Origin: JAVBOV01 sp031550205
Lineage (GTDB): Bacteria; Pseudomonadota; Alphaproteobacteria; RF32; CAG-239
Assembly (NCBI GenBank): GCA_031550205.1
Contig: JAVBOV010000024.1
Location: forward strand, 1 to 10,334
Direction: 5' to 3'
Length of the DNA stretch: 10,334 bases
The first letter of the stretch is position 1. Each line of letters starts with the position of its first letter. A program made the position numbers and the translations under genes. Shown here in pieces: positions 1 to 6,138 of this stretch. Under the pieces are notes generated by a model. The model did not search any database, was not told where the DNA came from, and worked only from the letters and a program-made list of their open reading frames with translations.

Positions 1-62
1 CGCAAGGGGATAGGGTGAGGTGTGGGCTTGTTTATTGTATTAATGAAGGAGTAAGTTAAACC

Positions 63-2714
63 ATGGCTAAATGGGTATATACATTCGGAAACGGCGCCGC
101 TGAAGGCGATGCCTCTATGAAAAATCTTTTGGGCGGCAAAGGTGCAAACCTTGCCGAAATGAACAGAGTCGGGCTGCCGGTTCCTCCGGGCTTTACCGTG
201 ACCACAGAGGTGTGCACGCACTATTACGACAACAACAGAACTTATCCGGCCGATTTGGAAGCCCAGGTTAAGGAAGGTGTGGCTCACGCCGAGAAGATTA
301 TGGGCAGAAAATTTGCCGATATGAACAACCCATTATTGTTTTCCGTGCGTTCAGGCGCCAGAGTTTCCATGCCGGGCATGATGAACACGGTTTTGAACCT
401 CGGTTTGAACGATGAGACCGTTAAGGCCTTGGCCAAAGCTTCTAATGACGAGCGTTTTGCTTATGACTCTTACCGTCGTTTTATTATGATGTTTTCAGAC
501 GTGGTTTTGGAAGCAGACATTGATTTGTTTGAGCATGCTTTGGAAAAAATGAAAGAAACCAAAGGATATAAGCTTGATACCGAACTTACGGCCGAAGATT
601 TGAAGGAATTGGTGAAGCAATTTAAGGAAATCGGCAAGAAAATTGGCAAAGAATTCCCTCAAGACCCGTGGGAACAGCTGATGAAAGGTATCGGCGCCGT
701 ATTTAACTCCTGGATGGTTAAAAAAGCGGTTATTTATCGCAAGCTGAACAATATTCCGGGCAACTGGGGAACCGCCGTTAACGTGCAGGCCATGGTGTTC
801 GGCAATGCCGGAAACGACTGCGCTACCGGCGTTTGCTTCTCTCGCGACCCGGCAACCGGCGAAAACATGTATTACGGCGAATATTTGGTTAATGCCCAAG
901 GCGAAGACGTGGTGGCCGGTATTCGTACCCCGCAGCCAATGGCTAAGGTTGCCGGTAGGAATGATTCTTTGGAAGAGGTTATGCCGGAGCTTTATAAAGA
1001 GCTTTGCGATGTTCGTTCCAAGCTGGAAAAGCACTATAAAGATATGCAGGATATGGAATTTACCGTTGAGCACAAAAAACTTTGGATGCTGCAAACCCGC
1101 AACGGTAAGCGTACAGCTGCCGCAGCAGTGAGAATTGCCGTGGAGATGGTTGAAGAAGGCTTGCTCTCTAAAGAAGAAGCGATTATGAAAGTCGGCGCAG
1201 ATCAGCTGGACCAACTGCTGCACCCGATGCTGGACCCGAAGGCCGCCAAGAAGGTTATTGCCAGCGGTTTGCCGGCTTCTCCGGGCGCTGCCGTCGGCCG
1301 TGCCGTATTTTCCGCCGATGATGCCGAGGCTTGGGTGAAAAAAGGCGAAAAAGTTATTTTGGTTCGTTTGGAAACTTCTCCGGAAGATATTGGCGGAATG
1401 CACGTTTCTCAAGGCGTTATTACAGCCAGAGGCGGCATGACTTCTCACGCGGCAGTGGTTGCACGCGGAATGGGCTTGCCTTGCGTTTCCGGTTCCAATG
1501 AAATTAAAATCGACTATGCCAAAAAGCAGTTTGTGACCAACTCCGGCGTAACCATTAAGGAAGGCGACTGGGTTTCTTTAGACGGTGCCAAGGGCCAGAT
1601 TATTGAAGGTAAAATTCCGACCGTTTCTGTGGAAATGACCGGCAATTTCGGAAAATTGATGGGCTGGGTTGACGCAGTGCGCACTTTGCAAATCCGCGCC
1701 AATGCCGAGACTCCTAAAGATGCGCAGCAAGCTCGCGATTTTGGTGCCGAGGGTATCGGTTTGGCAAGAACAGAGCATATGTTCTTTGATGCCAACCGCA
1801 TTGGCGACATGCGCGCAATGATTTTGGCCGAGAATGAAGAAGGCCGCAGAAAGGCTTTGGCCAAGCTGCTTCCTTATCAAAGAGAAGACTTCAAGAGCAT
1901 TTATAAGGTGATGAAAGGTCTGCCGGTTACGGTTCGTTTGTTAGACCCGCCGCTGCACGAGTTTTTGCCGCACACTGATGCTGAGATTGCAGAGCTGGCC
2001 AAACACACCGGAATCCCTGCAGAAAAAATTAAAGAGCGCACCAATGCGCTGCACGAATCCAACCCGATGCTGGGTCACCGCGGATGCCGTTTGGCCGTTA
2101 CTTATCCGGAAATTGCCGAGATGCAGACCCGCGCGATTTTGGAAGCCGCAATTGAATGCAAGGCCGAAGGTATTGAGGTTCTTCCGGAAATTGAGGTTCC
2201 GCTGGTCGGTTCCAAAAAAGAGCTGGATATTGTGAAAGCTGTGATTGATGCAACTGCCGAAGTTATTTTCAAAGAAAAAGGCACCAAGGTTGAATATCAG
2301 GTGGGCACAATGATTGAGCTGCCGCGCGCAACTTTGCTGGCTGATGAGATTGCCGAATCTGCAGAGTTCTTCGGTTTTGGCACCAATGACCTTACTCAGA
2401 CCACTTTGGGCATGAGCCGCGATGATACCGGCGCCATTTTGGATGAATATCGCGCTAAGGGCGTTTATGTTGCGGATCCGTTTGCAACTTTGGACGTTGA
2501 CGGTGTTGGCAAGCTGGTTAAAATGGGCTGCGATTTGGGCCGCAAAACCCGCCCGAATATTAAGCTTGGCGTTTGCGGCGAGCACGGCGGAGACCCGGAA
2601 TCTATCCACTTCTTCCAATCTTGCGGAATGAAGTATGTTTCCTGCTCACCTTTCCGTGTGCCGGTGGCAAGGTTAGCCGCTGCTCAAGCTGCAATTAAAA
2701 CAAAACGCGCATAA
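63..2714 (+). CDS. ppdK: Pyruvate, phosphate dikinase
   Basis: Catalyses the reversible conversion of ATP, phosphate and pyruvate to AMP, pyrophosphate and PEP in the cytoplasm. The 883-aa product has the full PPDK architecture. The N-terminal ATP-grasp nucleotide domain starts with the conserved LLGGKGANLAEM (residues 22-33) and includes SVRSGARVSMPGMM (94-107). The central swivelling phosphohistidine domain has GGMTSHAAVVARG (457-469), with His462 as the phospho-carrier and Thr460 as the usual regulatory site. The C-terminal PEP/pyruvate TIM barrel has GLARTEHMFF, GHRGCRL, FGTNDLTQTT and GVCGEHGGDP, with Cys838 in the catalytic position. Length is normal for the family. The start is supported by AAGGAG at 46-51. 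Nothing is truncated or missing. Many alphaproteobacteria carry ppdK after the glycyl-tRNA synthetase genes, but only 62 bases precede it here, so that cannot be checked. Confidence 0.98.
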   Translation: MAKWVYTFGNGAAEGDASMKNLLGGKGANLAEMNRVGLPVPPGFTVTTEVCTHYYDNNRTYPADLEAQVKEGVAHAEKIMGRKFADMNNPLLFSVRSGARVSMPGMMNTVLNLGLNDETVKALAKASNDERFAYDSYRRFIMMFSDVVLEADIDLFEHALEKMKETKGYKLDTELTAEDLKELVKQFKEIGKKIGKEFPQDPWEQLMKGIGAVFNSWMVKKAVIYRKLNNIPGNWGTAVNVQAMVFGNAGNDCATGVCFSRDPATGENMYYGEYLVNAQGEDVVAGIRTPQPMAKVAGRNDSLEEVMPELYKELCDVRSKLEKHYKDMQDMEFTVEHKKLWMLQTRNGKRTAAAAVRIAVEMVEEGLLSKEEAIMKVGADQLDQLLHPMLDPKAAKKVIASGLPASPGAAVGRAVFSADDAEAWVKKGEKVILVRLETSPEDIGGMHVSQGVITARGGMTSHAAVVARGMGLPCVSGSNEIKIDYAKKQFVTNSGVTIKEGDWVSLDGAKGQIIEGKIPTVSVEMTGNFGKLMGWVDAVRTLQIRANAETPKDAQQARDFGAEGIGLARTEHMFFDANRIGDMRAMILAENEEGRRKALAKLLPYQREDFKSIYKVMKGLPVTVRLLDPPLHEFLPHTDAEIAELAKHTGIPAEKIKERTNALHESNPMLGHRGCRLAVTYPEIAEMQTRAILEAAIECKAEGIEVLPEIEVPLVGSKKELDIVKAVIDATAEVIFKEKGTKVEYQVGTMIELPRATLLADEIAESAEFFGFGTNDLTQTTLGMSRDDTGAILDEYRAKGVYVADPFATLDVDGVGKLVKMGCDLGRKTRPNIKLGVCGEHGGDPESIHFFQSCGMKYVSCSPFRVPVARLAAAQAAIKTKRA

Positions 2715-2715
2715 T

Positions 2716-2811
2716 GATCTATTAGAGCAATTTTACGAGGTGCGAAGAAATTCATGTAGTTAAGTCTACATTAAAATTTCTTCGCCCTCTATAAATCACT
2801 CTACTAGATTC
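2716..2811. repeat. Long imperfect hairpin, unit 1 of a pair sharing the core GTAGTTAAGTCTAC
   Basis: It begins two bases after the ppdK stop codon. A perfect 11-bp stem (2742-2752 with 2775-2785) encloses an inner 6-bp stem ATGTAG/CTACAT (2754-2759 with 2766-2771) around the loop TTAAGT. Outside this, the arms continue as an imperfect inverted repeat out to about 2716 and 2811 (for example CTATTAGAG against CTCTACTAG). No T-run follows, so it is not a standard intrinsic terminator, although it may stabilise the ppdK mRNA 3' end. The inner 44 nt has exactly the same geometry as the next unit. Confidence 0.8.
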
Positions 2812-2959
2812 ATTCTTCGCATTTTAAATCTCGCTCTGCGGGTAAATAATACAGAAACCGCGAATAAGGGAAAACTCACGTAGTTAAGTCTACGCTCAAG
2901 TTTTCCCTTTTCTTGTTTCTTATTATTTCCCTCACATATCGAGATTTAAGGCGGAGAAT
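2812..2959. repeat. Long imperfect hairpin, unit 2 of the pair sharing the core GTAGTTAAGTCTAC
   Basis: It directly abuts unit 1. A perfect 11-bp stem (2866-2876 with 2899-2909) encloses CGTAG/CTACG (2879-2883 with 2890-2894) and the same TTAAGT loop. The arms extend much further through several exact blocks: AGAAAC/GTTTCT (2853-2858 with 2915-2920), AAATAATA/TATTATTT (2844-2851 with 2921-2928), TTAAATCTCG/CGAGATTTAA (2824-2833 with 2940-2949), and end blocks near 2812 and 2959. The stem sequence differs from unit 1 but remains complementary. No coding sequence is apparent inside. Confidence 0.8.
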
Positions 2960-2976
2960 AAGAAATAGTTTTTTGC

Positions 2977-3005
2977 TTGACACAATTGTTGCTTTTGTCT
3001 AATGT
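2977..3005 (+). promoter_or_regulatory. Sigma70-type promoter for the 90-aa orphan gene
   Basis: A perfect -35 box TTGACA (2977-2982) is separated by 17 bases from TAATGT (3000-3005). Transcription would begin near 3012, leaving a leader of about 33 nt before the ATG at 3045. This is the best promoter match in the window, and it lies just after the twin hairpins. Confidence 0.75.
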
Positions 3006-3044
3006 GATGGTGTTAAAAAATTATTTACTTAAAACAATATAATT

Positions 3045-3317
3045 ATGAGAAAGTTTTTGAAAGAATTTAGAAAAGATTATTTTTCTTTAGTGTGGGCAAT
3101 TGATCATGTTCCGCATGATGACCTTGAAAATAAGGCTTTAATCGGGCTTTATGACTTGAAAGATAATCTTGAAAACGACTTTTGCGCCAGGCTTAAAATT
3201 GCCTTGAAAGAAAGTAACTATGAGATCTTGACGCAGTTTTATAAGCTGGCGAAAGAATATCCGCAGCTTTTGTGTGAAGATGAAATGGGTGTTTTGAAAG
3301 CAAGATTGGGATATTGA
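3045..3317 (+). CDS. Hypothetical small helical protein (90 aa)
   Basis: I do not recognise this protein. The product is 90 aa, rich in Lys, Glu, Asp and Leu, and looks mostly alpha-helical and soluble. It has no signal peptide, membrane segment or obvious catalytic motif, and only two scattered cysteines. Expression as a single gene is well supported: a near-consensus promoter ends 40 bases upstream and an intrinsic terminator begins a few bases after the TGA. Only a weak ribosome-binding site is visible; the A/T-rich sequence before the ATG lacks GGAG. It sits where tolB is expected in the classic tolB-pal order, but nothing in it resembles TolB. Function unknown. Confidence 0.75.
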   Translation: MRKFLKEFRKDYFSLVWAIDHVPHDDLENKALIGLYDLKDNLENDFCARLKIALKESNYEILTQFYKLAKEYPQLLCEDEMGVLKARLGY

Positions 3318-3320
3318 AAT

Positions 3321-3358
3321 AAAAAATCGAGTCTTTGTTAAAAAGACTCGATTTTTTT
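3321..3358 (+). terminator. Intrinsic terminator after the orphan gene
   Basis: Stem TCGAGTCTTT (3327-3336) pairs with AAAGACTCGA (3342-3351), flanked by an A-run on the left and seven T on the right. It ends the 90-aa gene transcript. The matching A-run could also make it work on the other strand, but no minus-strand gene needs it. Confidence 0.9.
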
Positions 3359-3476
3359 CTGTGCATTGTTTGAAAAATATTAAGAATCCTATTGAATATT
3401 TATTTTTTATTGTTAAATTGTGCTTTGTATATTTAATTTTAAATTACAGAAAAAACCATATATGGAGAAAAATAAA

Positions 3477-3941
3477 ATGAAAAAACTTTTAAGTTTGTTC
3501 TGTGCAGTTTTGTTCTTGAGCGGATGTTCTTTGTTCGGCTCTGGCGGCGGTTTGTTCGGCGGTTCTGATTGTGACAGCGCTGAAGCCCGCGACTTCATGG
3601 AAAATGCTGAAAATACAGTATTGTTCGCTTTGGACAGCTCTAAGCTTTCTGCCAACGCTGTTGAATCTTTGGACACTCAAGTTAAGTGGTTGAAGAAGAA
3701 TCCGAAAGTTAACGTTGCCGTTGAAGGTCACTGTGACGAACGCGGTACTCGCGAATACAACTTGGCTTTGGGTGAACGCCGTGCCAATGCTGTAAAACAA
3801 TACCTGGTATCTCGCGGTGTTGCTTCCAGCAGAATCTCTACAATTTCTTATGGTAAAGAAAGACCGGTTGCTATGGGCAGCAATGAAGCTGCTTGGTCTC
3901 AAAACCGTAGAGGCGTTACTGTAGTTAAAATTTCTAAATAA
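3477..3941 (+). CDS. pal: Peptidoglycan-associated outer-membrane lipoprotein Pal
   Basis: Pal anchors the outer membrane to peptidoglycan and, with TolQRAB, drives envelope constriction at division. The 154-aa product has a short lipoprotein signal with lipobox LSGC (residues 14-17); Cys17 is lipidated and Ser at +2 favours outer-membrane sorting. A Gly/Ser-rich linker follows to about residue 30. An OmpA-like peptidoglycan-binding domain (about 46-152) carries GHCDERGTREYN (84-95), ALGERRANAV (97-106) and NRRGV (143-147), the regions that bind diaminopimelate. The ATG at 3477 is preferred over an in-frame ATG at 3462 because GGAG at 3464-3467 sits correctly for it and the signal peptide then starts with MKKLL. 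A terminator before and one after make it monocistronic. tolB is not directly upstream. Confidence 0.96.
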   Translation: MKKLLSLFCAVLFLSGCSLFGSGGGLFGGSDCDSAEARDFMENAENTVLFALDSSKLSANAVESLDTQVKWLKKNPKVNVAVEGHCDERGTREYNLALGERRANAVKQYLVSRGVASSRISTISYGKERPVAMGSNEAAWSQNRRGVTVVKISK

Positions 3942-3961
3942 TTTTAGAATTTTAACTTAAG

Positions 3962-3997
3962 AAAAAAAGCGCATCCTTGTTAGGATGCGCTTTTTTT
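3962..3997 (+). terminator. Intrinsic terminator after pal
   Basis: A perfect 9-bp stem GCGCATCCT (3969-3977) with AGGATGCGC (3982-3990), loop TGTT, is followed by seven T and preceded by seven A. It separates pal from cpoB transcriptionally, so cpoB needs a promoter in the roughly 50 bases after it or relies on read-through. Confidence 0.95.
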
Positions 3998-4055
3998 ATA
4001 TTGCCCACATAATTGTTTTGGGTTATTTTTATGGTAGTTTTATTTGGAGGGTATT

Positions 4056-5018
4056 ATGAGAGTTACAAAGATTTTGGCCGCGGCTTCATTTTTGTTTTTT
4101 GGGGTGCAAACGGCTAATGCACAAAGTTTGATGTCTTTGGAAAGAGATTTGCAGAATTTACGCGAGGACGTGCAGGCAATGCAGCGCAAAAGCTACCAAG
4201 AGGAAAGCTCCATGACTTTGGCTCCGGGGTCTGCTAAGGAAATGGTTTTGAGCGTTGGTCAGATGGAAGAGCAGATGAGAGAATTTGCCGGCAAATTTGA
4301 AGAACTTGATTATAAGATTAAGCAGCTTGATGAGAGAATCACCATGCTTAACAAAGATATTGATGTGAGAATGAGCATGCTTGAAGGAAAGCCGGTGTCC
4401 GGCATGGGAACGCAGGCTCCGCAGAATGTGCAGAGGTTTGAAGCGCCGGTGGCCGTCGGCGCTCCGCAGTCGTTGGTGGGCGACAGCGTCAGTTCCAGCG
4501 AAGATTTGCCGTCTTTAAAAGGTTTGACCGTGCAGGAAACGTATAATGCCGGTTTGGAAGAATTGAAAAATGCGCAATATGACGCAGCCGAGGCAAGCTT
4601 TAATACAATTTTGACCAAATATCCGGACGACAGTTTGGCCGGCAACGCTCAATATTGGCTGGGCGAGACCTATTATGTGAAAAAAGACTATACCAAGGCG
4701 GCGGTGGCTTTTGCCAAAGGATACAGCGGTTATAAGAGCGGTTCCAAAGGGCCGGACAGTCTGCTTAAATTGGGTATGTCGATGGAAGGCTTGGGTAAAA
4801 AAACCGAGGCTTGCGCGGCTTATGTGAGCATGGACAAGGAATTTCCGCAAGCGCCAGATGCCGTGAAGCAAAAGGCCAAAGAACATGCCGGCAAGCTTGA
4901 TTGTGACGGCAAAAAAGCCGCAGCGGCTGCCGCAGCCGCCAAACCTAAAACAGCAGCTCCGGCAGCGGCTGCACCAAAGAAACCCGTTAACGGCACCAAG
5001 AATAATGCCAAAAAATAG
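4056..5018 (+). CDS. cpoB: Cell division coordinator CpoB (YbgF), periplasmic coiled-coil TPR protein
   Basis: In Gram-negative bacteria CpoB is a periplasmic partner of TolA that coordinates outer-membrane constriction with septal peptidoglycan synthesis. The 320-aa product has a Sec signal peptide (1-22, cleavage after ANA before QS). A heptad-like coiled-coil region follows (about 25-48 and 65-110), then a low-complexity linker (about 111-155). A TPR domain (about 156-283) includes ETYNAGLEELKNAQYDAAEA and AQYWLGETYYVKKDYTKAA. The C-terminal tail (288-320) is Ala/Pro/Lys-rich with eight consecutive Ala, which is unusual. The ATG at 4056 is chosen because GGAGG at 4046-4050 is its Shine-Dalgarno; an in-frame TTG at 4044 overlaps that site. 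It follows pal as in most proteobacteria and overlaps tilS. Confidence 0.93.
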   Translation: MRVTKILAAASFLFFGVQTANAQSLMSLERDLQNLREDVQAMQRKSYQEESSMTLAPGSAKEMVLSVGQMEEQMREFAGKFEELDYKIKQLDERITMLNKDIDVRMSMLEGKPVSGMGTQAPQNVQRFEAPVAVGAPQSLVGDSVSSSEDLPSLKGLTVQETYNAGLEELKNAQYDAAEASFNTILTKYPDDSLAGNAQYWLGETYYVKKDYTKAAVAFAKGYSGYKSGSKGPDSLLKLGMSMEGLGKKTEACAAYVSMDKEFPQAPDAVKQKAKEHAGKLDCDGKKAAAAAAAAKPKTAAPAAAAPKKPVNGTKNNAKK

Positions 5019-6114
5019 TTCAGATTTGCAGGCAAGGTTTAATACTCATTTTAAGGCTTTGTTGGAGAAGCATGCGATTAAGGCCAAGGTTTTTGCGGTC
5101 GGAGTTTCCGGCGGGGCAGACTCTTTGGCTTTGGCGGTTTTGCTCAAAAATTTTTCTAAAATTAAGGTGACGGCTTTGACCGTGGATCATGGTTTGAGAA
5201 AGGAATCAGCCGAGGAGGCTCAATATGCGGGCGAAGTTTTGGCGAGCTTGGGAATTGAGCACCATATTCTTAGGTGGGCAGGCAAAAAGCCGACAACGGG
5301 AATTGAGGAAGCGGCCAGAAACGCCCGTTATGCCCTGATGGAAGAGTGGTGCGAGAAAAACAAGGTTAAACACTTGCTGACGGCGCATCACAGGCTTGAC
5401 CAAGCGGAGACTTTTTTAATGCGTTTGCAGCGGGGCAGCGGGGTTTACGGGCTTTCGGGAATGCTTGAAGTTGCAAAAAGAGAAAAGGTTGAGATTGTTC
5501 GCCCGCTTTTGGGGTTTTATCCGGAAGAGCTGAAAGATTTTTTGAAGAGCAAAAAGATTGACTGGGTTAATGACCCGCATAATTTTTGCGATGATTTTTT
5601 GCGGGTGAAAATTAGAAAGCTGCTGCCGCTTTTGGAAGAAAAAATCGGTTTGGGTACCGAGAGGCTGTCGGATACGGCAGAACGCATGGGACGGGTTAGA
5701 GATTATATTGAAACAGAGGTTGAAAATTTTTTTAAAAAAGAGGTCGAATGGTTTAGCGCTTTCGGAGCCAAAATTGATTTGAAAAATTTTTTAAAACTGC
5801 ATGAAGAATTGGGATTGAGAGTTTTGGCTGAGGTTTTGCAAAAAATCGGTTTAAGAGAATATTCGCCGCGGATGGAGAATCTGGAAAACTTGTATCAGGC
5901 TCTGCAGAAAACGGCTTTTAAGGGCAAGACTTTGAGCGGATGCGAGGTTTCGGTTACGGAAGGCTTGTTGTGGGTGGTGCGAGAGAATAAGGCAAAGGCT
6001 GTGCTTTCTAAAAAAAGATGGGAGAGCTTTTTGGCACAGAACCCGCAATATAAAAAAATTAAGATGCCGCATAAATTGAGGTTGCATTTGGCCGGCCAAA
6101 TGCCTACATTATAG
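5005..6114 (+). CDS. tilS: tRNA(Ile)-lysidine synthase
   Basis: TilS ligates lysine to C34 of the CAU-anticodon tRNA-Ile using ATP, changing its codon and amino-acid specificity; it is normally essential. The 369-aa product has the N-type PP-loop SGGADS (residues 35-40) in AVGVSGGADSLALAVLL. DHGLRKES (61-68) and ARNARYALMEEW (104-115) follow. The AHHR-LDQAET segment (127-136) is where the family usually has DDQAE; the first Asp is replaced by Leu131. The C-terminal part is diverged, as is usual. The ATG at 5005 lies within the last codons of cpoB (14-base overlap, no clear Shine-Dalgarno), which suggests translational coupling. An earlier in-frame ATG at 4885 would give a low-complexity extension read from the cpoB tail and is rejected. 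Confidence 0.93.
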   Translation: MPKNSSDLQARFNTHFKALLEKHAIKAKVFAVGVSGGADSLALAVLLKNFSKIKVTALTVDHGLRKESAEEAQYAGEVLASLGIEHHILRWAGKKPTTGIEEAARNARYALMEEWCEKNKVKHLLTAHHRLDQAETFLMRLQRGSGVYGLSGMLEVAKREKVEIVRPLLGFYPEELKDFLKSKKIDWVNDPHNFCDDFLRVKIRKLLPLLEEKIGLGTERLSDTAERMGRVRDYIETEVENFFKKEVEWFSAFGAKIDLKNFLKLHEELGLRVLAEVLQKIGLREYSPRMENLENLYQALQKTAFKGKTLSGCEVSVTEGLLWVVRENKAKAVLSKKRWESFLAQNPQYKKIKMPHKLRLHLAGQMPTL

Positions 6115-6138
6115 GCTATATTTGAGAGAGGAAGACAT

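Noticed and set aside
1..62. Possible end of an upstream gene before ppdK
   Set aside because: All three plus frames reach a stop within these 62 bases and none shows a recognisable C-terminus, so no partial gene can be supported.
495..1448. Long antisense open frame (317 codons) inside ppdK, and similar ones at 1941-2618
   Set aside because: They are frame shadows of ppdK: no ribosome-binding site, His/Phe/Asn-rich unnatural composition, and complete overlap with a fully conserved gene.
2756..2769. GTTAAGT in the hairpin cores resembles an integron attC R' site (GTTRRRY)
   Set aside because: In attC the motif lies at the end of the folded site opposite its complement; here it is the apical loop, no partner RYYYAAC is placed correctly, and there is no integrase or cassette.
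4885..5004. Upstream in-frame extension of TilS beginning at 4885
   Set aside because: It would be an out-of-frame reading of the cpoB low-complexity tail; the ATG at 5005 matches the usual TilS N-terminus.
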